A DNA stretch of 64,000 bases from contig NZ_CAMQSF010000015.1 of assembly GCF_947036865.1 (NCBI RefSeq), forward strand, positions 1 to 64,000. Reading direction: 5' to 3'. This DNA comes from an uncultured Caulobacter sp. Lineage in GTDB: Bacteria > Pseudomonadota > Alphaproteobacteria > Caulobacterales > Caulobacteraceae. The notes under the pieces were generated by a model that worked only from the letters and a program-made list of their open reading frames with translations, made no database searches and had not been told where the DNA came from. The position numbers and the translations under genes are program-made. Below are positions 34,136 through 42,633 of this stretch, piece after piece (positions within the stretch are counted from its first letter, which is position 1; the number at the start of each line of letters is the position of its first letter).

Positions 34136-35009
34136 CGTTCTGAACCTGCTCGCGGAACTGCTCGATCACGGCCTTCAGCTCCAGACCGATCGCGGTCAGG
34201 GCGGTCAGGGCCGACTTCGAGCAGAGGGTATTGGATTCGCGCATGAACTCCTGGGACAGGAAGTCCAGCCTGCGGCCCGAGGCGCCCTCGCCCGCCAGCA
34301 GCGACCGTGCGGCGGCGACGTGGCTGGTCAGACGGTCGAGCTCCTCGCGGACATCGGCCTTGACCGCCTGGGCGGCGGCTTCCTGGACGACGCGCTCCTC
34401 GCCGGCGCCCTCGCCGACCAGCTCGGCCATGCGGCGGGCGAAGCGCTCCTTAAGCACGGCGGGCTGGCCGGCGGCCTCGCGCTCGGCGTCGGCCGTCAGG
34501 TCCGCGATACGGCCGACGAGGCCGTGCAGCACCGGATCGAGCGCCGCGCCCTCCTCCAGTCGCGCCGCCTTCAGCGCGTCGAGCGCCTGGACGATCGAGG
34601 CGGCCATCGCCGCCTCCACCGCCGCGCGGGTCTCGGCGTCATCCTCGTCCTCGCGGGCTTCGATCACGCCCTTCAGGGCCAACAGACCGTCGAGACTGGG
34701 CTTGGCGACCATGCCGGTGGCGACATAGGGGCCGCCGGCGGTCAGATAACGTTCGAGCACGGCGATATTGACCCGGGTTTCGCCCGAGACCTCGGCGCGC
34801 TTGGCCTGCAGGTTGATCGTCAGCTGGCCGCGCTGGAAGCGGGCCTGGGCGCCGTCGCGCGCGACGCGCTCCAAGCTCTCGAAGCCGGGAGGGCCGCGAA
34901 AGCGGGCCTCGAGGTTGCGGCCGTTGACGCTGCGCGCCTCGACCGCCCAGGTCCAGGCGCCGTGCGCGCCCTCGGCCCGGGAAAAGCCCGTCATCCCCGA
35001 CAGCGGCAC
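34128..35009 (-). CDS. yicC: YicC-family endoribonuclease
   Basis: A 293-residue YicC/YloC protein, a family now linked to RNA degradation. LSGMTGFSRAEGA at the N-terminus, VEARSVNGRNLEARFRGP near 24-41, and the C-terminal GRRLDFLSQEFMRESNTLCSKS are the family hallmarks. I take GTG 35009 as start, 4 nt after the mltG stop; the track's extra 34 residues are shadow. The neighbouring gmk is a very common partner of yicC. Confidence 0.94.
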   Translation of the reverse strand: MPLSGMTGFSRAEGAHGAWTWAVEARSVNGRNLEARFRGPPGFESLERVARDGAQARFQRGQLTINLQAKRAEVSGETRVNIAVLERYLTAGGPYVATGMVAKPSLDGLLALKGVIEAREDEDDAETRAAVEAAMAASIVQALDALKAARLEEGAALDPVLHGLVGRIADLTADAEREAAGQPAVLKERFARRMAELVGEGAGEERVVQEAAAQAVKADVREELDRLTSHVAAARSLLAGEGASGRRLDFLSQEFMRESNTLCSKSALTALTAIGLELKAVIEQFREQVQNVE

Positions 35010-35013
35010 GGGC

Positions 35014-36117
35014 TCAGCCCCCGGCCAGCGGCTTGGCGGCGGGCGGCGCGGGGACCACCGGCGCGCCGGCGCCGGCGCGGTCGCGCTCGATCTGCCGCCA
35101 CTTGGCGACATTGGCGTTGTGCTGCTCCAGCGTCGCGGCGAAGACGTGACCGCCGGTGCCGTCGGCGACGAAATAGAGGTCGTCGGTCTTGTCCGGGTTC
35201 AGCACCGCCGCCAGGGCCGCGCGGCCGGGATTGGCGATCGGGGTCGGGGGCAGACCCGAGATCAGGTAGGTGTTGTACGGCGTCGGGCGCTGCAGCTCCG
35301 ACAGGCGGATGCCGCGTCCCAGCGGGCGCCCGCGCGAGATGCCGTAGATGATCGTCGGGTCCGAGCCCAGCCGCATGCCGGTGCGCAGGCGGTTGATGAA
35401 CACCGAGGCCACGTGCGGACGCTCGTTGGCCTTGCCGGTCTCCTTCTCGACGATCGAGGCCAGGGTGACGGCCTCTTCCTTGGTGTTGAACGGCAGACCC
35501 GACTGGCGATGGGCCCACAGCTGATTCAGCAGCTTGTCGCGGTCGTCCATCATGCGCTGCAGGACGGCGGCGCGGTCCTCGCCGCGCTGGACCTCGTAGG
35601 TCTCGGGCAGGATGGCCCCCTCGGGCGGCGTGGCGGCGCTGCCGGTCAGGACGTCGGACTTGTTCAGGATGTCCATGACCATGTCCGAGGTCAGGCCCTC
35701 GGGCACGGTGATCCAGTGGCGCACGATGCGGCCGTGGCGGATGGCGTCCAGCACGGCGGCCATCGAAGCGCGCGACTTGAATTCGTACTCGCCCGCCTTG
35801 AGGCCCCGCGCGGCGCCGGTCAGCTTGGCGGCGGTCATGAAGACCGACGACGAGCGGATCACGCCGCCTCGCTGGAGGCTGGCGGCGATCTCGGGCAGGC
35901 TGGCGCCCTTGCGCAGAACCACGGTGGTCTTGTCGCCGTCCTTGGCGGCCGGACCGGGGCCGTTATAGACGAAGGCCGCGCCCAGGACGGCGACCACGCC
36001 CACCACGACCAGGGTCAGGGCGGCGCCGAACAAGGCGCGGAACAGCCGTCGTCCCAGGGACGCGGTCTCGCGACGGGCCGCCCGGGGACGGCGAGAGGGC
36101 GACGGCTTCTTGCTCAC
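35014..36117 (-). CDS. mltG: Endolytic murein transglycosylase MltG
   Basis: A 367-residue protein with a basic cytoplasmic N-terminus, one span near residues 32-52, and a periplasmic YceG domain that cuts nascent glycan strands. Conserved stretches are VPEGLTSDMVMDIL, LPETYEVQRGED, and TLASIVEKETG near 220 carrying the catalytic glutamate, then NPGRAALAAVLNP. The start GTG overlaps the fabF stop by 4 nt. Its position ties fatty-acid synthesis to wall growth genes. Confidence 0.95.
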   Translation of the reverse strand: MSKKPSPSRRPRAARRETASLGRRLFRALFGAALTLVVVGVVAVLGAAFVYNGPGPAAKDGDKTTVVLRKGASLPEIAASLQRGGVIRSSSVFMTAAKLTGAARGLKAGEYEFKSRASMAAVLDAIRHGRIVRHWITVPEGLTSDMVMDILNKSDVLTGSAATPPEGAILPETYEVQRGEDRAAVLQRMMDDRDKLLNQLWAHRQSGLPFNTKEEAVTLASIVEKETGKANERPHVASVFINRLRTGMRLGSDPTIIYGISRGRPLGRGIRLSELQRPTPYNTYLISGLPPTPIANPGRAALAAVLNPDKTDDLYFVADGTGGHVFAATLEQHNANVAKWRQIERDRAGAGAPVVPAPPAAKPLAGG

Positions 36118-37394
36118 GAGACCTTCTTGAACACGACCGAGGCGTTGGTGCCGCCGAAGCCGAAGCTGTTGGACACCGCCACGTCGATCTTCATCGGCAC
36201 GGCCTTGTGCGGAGCCAGGTTCATGGCGACCTCGACGTCGGGATTGTCGAGATTGATGGTCGGCGGGGCGATCTGGTCGCGGATGGCGAGGATCGAGAAC
36301 GCGGCCTCGATCGCGCCGGCCGCGCCCAGCAGGTGGCCGGTCATCGACTTGGTCGAGGACATGACGACATTCTTGGCGTGGTCGCCCAGGAAGCGTTCCA
36401 CGGCCTTGGCCTCGATGCCGTCGGCCATGGTCGAGGTCCCGTGGGCGTTGACATAGTCGATGTCGGACGGCTTGAGGCCCGCGTCGCGGACCGCCGCGGC
36501 CAGGGCCCGCGCGCCGCCCTCGCCGTCTTCCGACGGGGCGGTGATGTGATAGGCGTCGCCCGACAGGCCGTAGCCCACGACCTCGGCGTAGATCTTGGCC
36601 CCGCGCGCCTTGGCGTGCTCGTACTCCTCCAGCACCAGGACGCCGGCGCCCTCGCCCATCACGAAGCCGTCGCGGTCCTTGTCATAGGGACGCGAGGCCT
36701 TTTCGGGCGTGTCGTTGAAGGCGGTGGCTACGGCGCGGCAAGCCATGAAGCCGGCGATGCCGGTCTTGCAGACGGCGGCTTCGGCGCCGCCGGCCACCAT
36801 CACGTCGGCGTCGCCGTACTTGATCAGCCGCGCGGCGTCGCCGATGGCGTGGGCGCCGGTCGCGCAGGCGGTCACCACGGCGTGGTTCGGCCCCTTGAAG
36901 CCGTACTTGATCGACACCTGGCCCGAGATCAGGTTGATCAGGGCCGAGGAGATGAAGAACGGGCTGACGCGGCGCGGCCCCTTGGCCTCCAGCTCGAGGG
37001 CCGTGTCGGCGATGGTCGACAGGCCGCCGATGCCCGAGCCCATGATGACGCCCGTGCGCCACCGGTCCTCGTCGGTCTGGGGGACCCAGCCCGAATCCCT
37101 GACGGCCTCGTCGGCGGCGGCGACGCCATACAGGATGAAGTCGTCGACGCGCTTCTGGTCGCGCGGGCTCATGGTCTGGTCCGGATCGAAGCTGCCCTCG
37201 ACATCCGGACCGCCGCCGCCGCGGCCGTCGACGCGCGGCACCTCGCAGGCGACCTGGCAGGAATAGTCGGTCGGATCGAAGGCGGTGATGCGATTGGCGC
37301 CGGACTTGCCCGCCAGGATGTTCTTCCAGGTGATGTCAACGCCCTGGCCCAGAGGGGTCAGCAGGCCGATACCCGTGACGACGACTCTACGCAT
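36114..37394 (-). CDS. fabF: 3-oxoacyl-ACP synthase II
   Basis: A 426-residue condensing enzyme that extends acyl-ACP with malonyl-ACP. The active-site cysteine is C177 in VTACATGAHAIGDA; the two catalytic histidines lie in NAHGTST near 315 and TGHLLGAAG near 350; SNSFGFGGTNAS is near the C-terminus. A Gly/Asp-rich insert (RVDGRGGGGPDVEG, about 54-67) is a little longer than in some homologues. It lies downstream of acpP past a strong hairpin. Confidence 0.97.
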   Translation of the reverse strand: MRRVVVTGIGLLTPLGQGVDITWKNILAGKSGANRITAFDPTDYSCQVACEVPRVDGRGGGGPDVEGSFDPDQTMSPRDQKRVDDFILYGVAAADEAVRDSGWVPQTDEDRWRTGVIMGSGIGGLSTIADTALELEAKGPRRVSPFFISSALINLISGQVSIKYGFKGPNHAVVTACATGAHAIGDAARLIKYGDADVMVAGGAEAAVCKTGIAGFMACRAVATAFNDTPEKASRPYDKDRDGFVMGEGAGVLVLEEYEHAKARGAKIYAEVVGYGLSGDAYHITAPSEDGEGGARALAAAVRDAGLKPSDIDYVNAHGTSTMADGIEAKAVERFLGDHAKNVVMSSTKSMTGHLLGAAGAIEAAFSILAIRDQIAPPTINLDNPDVEVAMNLAPHKAVPMKIDVAVSNSFGFGGTNASVVFKKVS

Positions 37395-37473
37395 GGATCA
37401 CTCCCAACCTTCGATGCGGGACGCGGTACGTGGGCATTTCCCCGCGCCAGCGCCAGCCGCGAATCTTGGCCTC

Positions 37474-37523
37474 AAACGAAAACCGCCGCGCGCACGATGG
37501 CAAGAGCCCGTGCGGCGCGGCGG
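37474..37523 (-). terminator. Terminator or attenuator between acpP and fabF
   Basis: Read on the minus strand, a 14-15-bp GC-rich stem (CCGCCGCGCCGCACG / CGTGCGCGCGGCGG, one bulge) is followed by TTTTCGTTT. It begins 38 bp after the acpP stop. It would favour acpP mRNA over fabF mRNA, consistent with the large amount of ACP cells need. Confidence 0.82.
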
Positions 37524-37561
37524 ATAAGATCGGTTCGCCAATGGAGTGCGAACCGCGCCTC

Positions 37562-37798
37562 TTAGGCGGTCTTTTCCGTGATGAACTTCACGGCGTCGCC
37601 GACCGTCTGGATGTGCTCGGCGGCGTCGTCCGGGATTTCGATGTCGAATTCTTCTTCGAACGCCATCACCAGCTCGACGTTGTCGAGGCTGTCGGCGCCC
37701 AGGTCGTCGATGAAGGAAGCCTTCTCGGTGACCTTCTCGGGATCGGCATCCAGATGCTCGATGACGATCTTACGCACGCGCTCGAGAATGTCGGACAT
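37562..37798 (-). CDS. acpP: Acyl carrier protein
   Basis: A 78-residue acidic helical protein. The phosphopantetheine attachment serine is S37 in [18 protein letters not shown]. The sequence is typical in length and motif. A purine-rich GAGGG lies about 10 nt before the ATG. It sits between an upstream methyltransferase gene and downstream fabF and probably has its own promoter in the 160-bp spacer. Confidence 0.98.
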   Translation of the reverse strand: MSDILERVRKIVIEHLDADPEKVTEKASFIDDLGADSLDNVELVMAFEEEFDIEIPDDAAEHIQTVGDAVKFITEKTA

Positions 37799-37958
37799 TC
37801 TGTTCAGTCCCTCTTGATCAAATTCTTAAACCCGACGCCTCTCGCGGAGGTCGTCGATGGTTCGTCGGCCACCGCCTATCACGTTCTTTTTCGGGTGACC
37901 AGCGGCGCCGGAGCCCGCCGCCCGCCGGGTCGCCGGAGACCGGCGGCGAACCGCCGTT

Positions 37959-38822
37959 TCACAGGCGTTGAAAGACGTAATTGATGTATTGGCCGTCACG
38001 CTCGTCGGCAACAACGGCGAACCCGGTTCGCTCCGCCAAAACAAATGGGGAGCGGCCCAGCAGAAATACCGTGTGAAATCGGGTGTAGGCGAAGCAGTAG
38101 TCGTAGCAGGGCGAAGCGTGAGCCATCTTGCCGCCTGGCTTCAACAGCCAGTGAAACTGCTGGAACTGCGTGATCGGGTCGCGGAAATGCTCGATGACAT
38201 TGTTCGAGAACAGACCGTCGAACGCGCCGCCGGTCAGCGGCGGCCGCGAGGGATCGGGCTCCAGCGCGTGCGGCTCGTGTCCGGCGACGTCCCAGCCTTC
38301 GGCGCGCAGGGTCTCGAGCGTGCGATTCCATCCGCCGCCGGCCCCCCAGTCCAGATAGCGACCGGACTTCTCGGGCTCCAGGGACCGGAACGCGCGCAGC
38401 TCCCGGGCCGTGGAGTCGGCCTCGGAATAGCGTGAATAGAGCACCTGATAGTCGCGGCCGACGAAGGCCTCGCCCAGATCCAGATACTTCTGGGGTCCGA
38501 AGACGCAGTCGCAGTCGGGACAGACGTACCGTTCGAGCCTGCCGCCGCCGAACAGGCAGTGATCGACGCGAACCTCGAAGGCGTCCCGTCGGCCCTGACG
38601 GCCGCAGACGATGCAGGCGAGGACCCGCTCGGGGAGGATCGCCTCGTAGGCGGCGTCGAGCGCGGTCCAGAAGGCTTCCGTGAAATAGCGCTCGGTCATG
38701 ACGACCTGCGCTTCCAGTTTCTCGAGCCGCGCGGCCAGGGCGCGGGTCTCTTGAGCGACCGCATCCTCCGCCCGCGCGGTCTCGCGGGCGGATCGTCCAA
38801 ACCAAGGCACCACAGACGGCAT
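37959..38822 (-). CDS. SAM-dependent methyltransferase-like protein with zinc-ribbon-like region
   Basis: A 287-residue protein. A short helical N-terminus (AEDAVAQETRALAARLEKLEAQV) precedes CIVCG near 90 and CPDCDC near 120, a possible Cys4 metal site. Then comes a class I methyltransferase fold: YLDWGAGGGWNRTLETL near 156-172, VAGHEPH, and FSNNVIEHFRDP near 207, with HWLLKPGGKMAHASPC after. The substrate is unknown; sugar or cell-surface methyltransferases share this look. It lies inside the fab run, 42 bp after fabG, with no obvious link to fatty-acid synthesis. Confidence 0.8.
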   Translation of the reverse strand: MPSVVPWFGRSARETARAEDAVAQETRALAARLEKLEAQVVMTERYFTEAFWTALDAAYEAILPERVLACIVCGRQGRRDAFEVRVDHCLFGGGRLERYVCPDCDCVFGPQKYLDLGEAFVGRDYQVLYSRYSEADSTARELRAFRSLEPEKSGRYLDWGAGGGWNRTLETLRAEGWDVAGHEPHALEPDPSRPPLTGGAFDGLFSNNVIEHFRDPITQFQQFHWLLKPGGKMAHASPCYDYCFAYTRFHTVFLLGRSPFVLAERTGFAVVADERDGQYINYVFQRL

Positions 38823-38864
38823 TCGGCGCTCCAGAAGGCGCGCCGCGCGATCCGTGCGCCCGGG

Positions 38865-39605
38865 TCAGATCATGGCCATGCCGCCATTGACGTGCAAGGT
38901 CTGGCCCGTGACATAGCCGGCCTGGTCGCTGGCGAGATAGACGCAGGCGGCGGCGATGTCTGCGCCCTCGCCCAGCTTGCCGGCGGGAATGGTCGACAGG
39001 ATGCCGGCCTTCTGCTGCTCGTTCAGGGCGTCGGTCATCGGGCTAGCGATGAAGCCCGGCGCGACGCAGTTGACCGTGACGCCGCGGCTGGCCAGCTCTT
39101 GAGCCAAGGCCTTGGAAAAGCCGATCATGCCGGCCTTCGAGGCGGCATAGTTGGTCTGGCCCGGATTGCCGGTGACGCCGACCACCGACGTGATGCCGAT
39201 GATGCGCCCGGCGCGGCGCTTCATCATGCCCTTGGCGGCGGCGCGGGCCAGGCGGAAATAACCTTCCAGATTGACCTTGATCACCGTCTCCCAGTCCTCG
39301 TCCTTCATGCGGACGATCAGGCCGTCGCGGGTGACCCCGGCATTGGCGATGACGATGTCCAGCGGCGCGCCGGCGGCTTCCTCGGCCTTGGCGACCAGGC
39401 CGTCGACCTGCTCGGCGTCCGAGAGATTGGCCACGACGGTCGAGGCGCGTTCGCCGAGTTCGGCCTTCAGCTCGGCCAGGGCGGCTTCGCGGGTGCCCGA
39501 GAGGACCACGTGGGCGCCCTGGGCGTGCAAGGCGCGGGCGATGGCGCCGCCGATACCGCCGGTGGCGCCGGTGACGAGGGCGGTCTTGCCGGTGAGGTCG
39601 AACAT
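38865..39605 (-). CDS. fabG: 3-oxoacyl-ACP reductase
   Basis: A 246-residue SDR enzyme that reduces 3-oxoacyl-ACP with NADPH. The cofactor loop is TGATGGIGGAIA near 12-23, NAG follows near 89-91 (IANAGVT), and the catalytic Ser-Tyr-Lys set lies in ITSVVG and YAASKAG near 153-159. Start and length are normal. It is separated from fabD by a family C paired repeat. Confidence 0.97.
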   Translation of the reverse strand: MFDLTGKTALVTGATGGIGGAIARALHAQGAHVVLSGTREAALAELKAELGERASTVVANLSDAEQVDGLVAKAEEAAGAPLDIVIANAGVTRDGLIVRMKDEDWETVIKVNLEGYFRLARAAAKGMMKRRAGRIIGITSVVGVTGNPGQTNYAASKAGMIGFSKALAQELASRGVTVNCVAPGFIASPMTDALNEQQKAGILSTIPAGKLGEGADIAAACVYLASDQAGYVTGQTLHVNGGMAMI

Positions 39606-39641
39606 TCCGAGATCTCCATTTCGGAGGAAGGTGGGTGAAAT

Positions 39642-39726
39642 CCTCGTCCTTCGACAAGCTCAGGATGAGGCTTTCGGACGAGCCGCCGGGCCATGGCCCT
39701 CACCCTGAGCCTGTCGAAGGGCGAGG
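39642..39726. repeat. Paired palindromic repeat, family C, copy 2 (between fabD and fabG)
   Basis: Arms at 39642-39670 and 39698-39726 share the CCTTCGACAAGCTCAGG core with the purM-purN copy and face each other with a 27-bp spacer, giving a long hairpin in the fabD-fabG intergenic RNA. The spacer is not shared with copy 1. It does not contain a GANTC site. Confidence 0.9.
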
Positions 39727-39740
39727 GCGTCGCGCGACGT

Positions 39741-40685
39741 CTACAGCGACTTGGCGAACGCTTCGAGGTCGGCGGGCGTGTTCAGCGGAACCGCCTCGGC
39801 GTCGGGCGCGATGCGCTTGGCCATGCCCGACAGCACCTTGCCGGCGCCGGCCTCGGCGAAGCGGGTGACGCCGCCCTCGCCGGCCAGCCAGGCCATGCTC
39901 TCGCGCCAGCGGACGCGGCCGGTGACCTGCTCGACCAGCAGCTCGCGGATGACGTCCGGGTCATGGACCGGCGCGGCGGTGACATTGGCGACCAGCGGGG
40001 CGCGCGGGGCGACGATCGTAGTCTTGGCCAGGGCTTCCGCCATCTCGTCGGCGGCCGGCCGCATCAGCGGGCAGTGGAAGGGGGCCGAAACGTTCAGCGG
40101 GATGGCCCGCGCGCCCAGTTCCTTGGCCTTCTCGATGGCCTTGTCGACGGCGGCCTTGGCGCCGGAGATCACGACATTGCCGTTGTTGTTGTCGTTGGCG
40201 ACGACGCAGACCCCGACCTCCGAGCCCGCCTGGGCGGCGGCTTCGGCCAGGGCCAGATCGGTCTTGGGGCCGATCAGCGAGGCCATGGCCCCCTCGCCCA
40301 CCGGCACGGCGCGCTGCATGGCCTGGCCGCGCAGCTTCAGCAGGCGCGCGGTGTCCGACAGGCTGAGGGCGCCGGCGGCGGCCAGGGCCGAATATTCGCC
40401 CAGCGAGTGGCCCGCGACGAAGGCGGCCTTGTCGATCCCGACGCCGAACTCCTTTTCGAGCGTGCGGGTCACGGCCAGGCTGACGGCCATCAGGGCCGGC
40501 TGGGCGTTCTCGGTCAGGGTGAGGTCGCCTTCGGGACCGTCCTTCATCAGGGCGAACAGCTTCTGACCCAGGGCGTCGTCGACCTCCTGGAAGACCTCGC
40601 GCGCCGCGCCGAACGCCTCGGCCAGATCGACGCCCATGCCGACCGCCTGGCTGCCCTGTCCGGGGAAAATGAAGGCGATGCTCAT
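39741..40685 (-). CDS. fabD: Malonyl-CoA:ACP transacylase
   Basis: A 314-residue enzyme that moves malonyl from CoA to ACP. FPGQGSQAVGMG near 7-18 and the nucleophile in AGHSLGEYSAL (S94) are diagnostic; the catalytic histidine is in NVSAPFHCPLM near 198. I start at ATG 40685; the track's extra 38 residues read into the upstream spacer. It is the first gene of the minus-strand run to gmk. Confidence 0.97.
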   Translation of the reverse strand: MSIAFIFPGQGSQAVGMGVDLAEAFGAAREVFQEVDDALGQKLFALMKDGPEGDLTLTENAQPALMAVSLAVTRTLEKEFGVGIDKAAFVAGHSLGEYSALAAAGALSLSDTARLLKLRGQAMQRAVPVGEGAMASLIGPKTDLALAEAAAQAGSEVGVCVVANDNNNGNVVISGAKAAVDKAIEKAKELGARAIPLNVSAPFHCPLMRPAADEMAEALAKTTIVAPRAPLVANVTAAPVHDPDVIRELLVEQVTGRVRWRESMAWLAGEGGVTRFAEAGAGKVLSGMAKRIAPDAEAVPLNTPADLEAFAKSL

Positions 40686-40849
40686 CGAAGCCCGCTCCGT
40701 GTTTTTAGATTCAGGGCCGCGAGGGTTAGGGGAAAGGCTCTTTCCCGGCAAGGGCGCCGGTTCGCGGCCAGGGCTTGCAATCAGCGTCACCGCGTCCAAA
40801 GTGCCCGCGATCCCGTATCGAAGCCATCCATTGCCTCTGGAGACGCGCG

Positions 40850-41389
40850 ATGAAGACCGTTCTTGCCGCCACCGCCGCCCTGGCCCTCGCGGCCGCCTCC
40901 CCCGCCTTCGCCGCCCTGAAGGTCGGCGACAAGGCGCCCGACTTCTCGGCCAAGGCCGCCCTGGCCGGCAAGGATTTCGACTTCAACCTGGCCAAGGCCC
41001 TGAAGAAGGGTCCGGTGGTGCTGTACTTCTTCCCCGCCGCCTACACCTCGGGCTGCACGGCCGAGGCCCACGAGTTCGCCGAGGCCACGCCGGAGTTCGA
41101 GAAGCTGGGCGCCACGGTGATCGGCGTCACCGCCGGCAATGTCGACCGGATCAAGGACTTCTCCAAGGAGCACTGCCGCGACAAGTTCGCGGTGGCCGCC
41201 GCCGACAAGGCGCTGATCAAGACCTATGACGTGGCGCTGATGGTGAAGCCGGACTGGTCGAACCGCACCTCGTACGTGATCGCCCCGGATCACAAGATCC
41301 TGCTCAGCTACACCGACGGCAACTTCCAGGGCCACGTCACCCAGACCATGGACGCGGTGAAGGCGTTCAAGGCCGGCAAGACGAAGTAG
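40850..41389 (+). CDS. Exported peroxiredoxin (Bcp/AhpC-TSA-like)
   Basis: A 179-residue thiol peroxidase. A signal peptide (MKTVLAATAALALAAASPAFA) implies a periplasmic location, unusual for Bcp-type proteins. The peroxidatic cysteine is in AAYTSGCTAEAHEF near residue 66, after VGDKAPDFSAKA. A second cysteine in SKEHCRDKF near 107 may be the resolving one. It is divergent from fabD. The source of its reducing power in the periplasm is not evident from neighbours. Confidence 0.9.
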   Translation: MKTVLAATAALALAAASPAFAALKVGDKAPDFSAKAALAGKDFDFNLAKALKKGPVVLYFFPAAYTSGCTAEAHEFAEATPEFEKLGATVIGVTAGNVDRIKDFSKEHCRDKFAVAAADKALIKTYDVALMVKPDWSNRTSYVIAPDHKILLSYTDGNFQGHVTQTMDAVKAFKAGKTK

Positions 41390-41457
41390 CCAGCCTTTTG
41401 CGTTTTCGACCAGCCGCGCGGGTTGAGGCTCGCGCGCGCTGGCGCTCATGATCGGGC

Positions 41458-42561
41458 ATGACCGATCCTATCGACCTTGAGACCATCGCGCGGGGCGTCG
41501 CCATAGGCGCCTTCGCCGCGACCGGCATAGCCATGGCCGCCAGCCGCCGACTGACGCCCGCGCGCTGGACTGGTGTGGCTCTGTTCGTCTGCGCGGTGGC
41601 CCACGGGGTGGAGAGCGCCTATGGCGGACGCCACCCCTTCACCCTCCTCTGGGCCCTTTCGGTCTGCGCGCCAGGTGTGCTGTGGCTGTTCTGCGCGGTG
41701 CTGTTCGAGGACGAGCCCGCGATCCCGGCCTGGCGCTACGCGGCCCCGGCCGCCTGCCTGGCGCTGTGGGCGGCCGCCGTGGCCCTTCGCGACACCCCGG
41801 CGCGGATGCCGATCTGGCAAGCCTACGCCCTGCTTTCGGCCGGCCTGGTCGGCCACATCCTGCTGACCGCCTGGCGCGGCTGGCGCAGCGATCTGGTCGA
41901 CCAGCGGCGACGGCTGCGCGCCCCCCTCGCCGCCGCGGCCGCTGGCTATATGCTGATCCAGACCCTGTGCAATTTCGGCGTCCTGGGCCACCCGCCCCTG
42001 CCGCCGCTGATGCAGGCGCTAGTGATGGCGGGGCTGGGCCTTGGCTCGGCCCTGGCCTTCCTGCGCGCCGAACCGCTGTTGATGGCGGCGCCGGCCGGGC
42101 CCGCTCTTGATACAGCCAAGCCCATCGACACGCCTCTCGACCTCACCCCCGCCGACCGCCTGGTGCTGGCGCGCCTCGACAAGGCGATGAACGAGACCGA
42201 GGTCTGGCGCGGCGAGGACCTCTCGATCGGGACCCTGGCCGCCCTGGTCGGCGCGCCGGAACACCGGCTGCGCAAGCTGATCAACGGCACGCTGGGCCAC
42301 CGCAACTTCGCCGACTACGTCAATGGCCGGCGGATCGAGGCGGCCAAGATCGCGCTGGCCGATCCCGAACAGGCGCTGAAGTCGGTCTCGACCATCGCCT
42401 ACGAACTGGGCTTTGCTTCGCTCGGCCCGTTCAACCGCGCCTTCCGCGCCGCCGCCGGCGTCACGCCCACGGCTTGGCGGCAGCAGGCGACCCCGGCGCA
42501 TCCGCGCCTGAGGCTTATCGAAACCCGCGAAGGCGCGCCGAAATCGGGCAAGTCGGCGTGA
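41458..42561 (+). CDS. Membrane-embedded AraC-family regulator
   Basis: A 367-residue protein with about six hydrophobic segments in the first 210 residues and a C-terminal AraC helix-turn-helix domain (about 235-345): LSIGTLAALVGAPEHRLRKLIN and TIAYELGFASLGPFNRAFRAAAGVTPTAWR. It would sense a membrane or periplasmic signal and bind DNA from the membrane. The adjacent downstream hydroxylase gene, 72 bp away, is a possible target or co-regulated gene. Confidence 0.87.
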   Translation: MTDPIDLETIARGVAIGAFAATGIAMAASRRLTPARWTGVALFVCAVAHGVESAYGGRHPFTLLWALSVCAPGVLWLFCAVLFEDEPAIPAWRYAAPAACLALWAAAVALRDTPARMPIWQAYALLSAGLVGHILLTAWRGWRSDLVDQRRRLRAPLAAAAAGYMLIQTLCNFGVLGHPPLPPLMQALVMAGLGLGSALAFLRAEPLLMAAPAGPALDTAKPIDTPLDLTPADRLVLARLDKAMNETEVWRGEDLSIGTLAALVGAPEHRLRKLINGTLGHRNFADYVNGRRIEAAKIALADPEQALKSVSTIAYELGFASLGPFNRAFRAAAGVTPTAWRQQATPAHPRLRLIETREGAPKSGKSA

Positions 42562-42633
42562 TTTCACCTTCGGCGAGACGCGCGGAGGGCCCGTCCTATT
42601 CCTGACCGGGTCTCTTACCTCCAGGAGCCCCTC

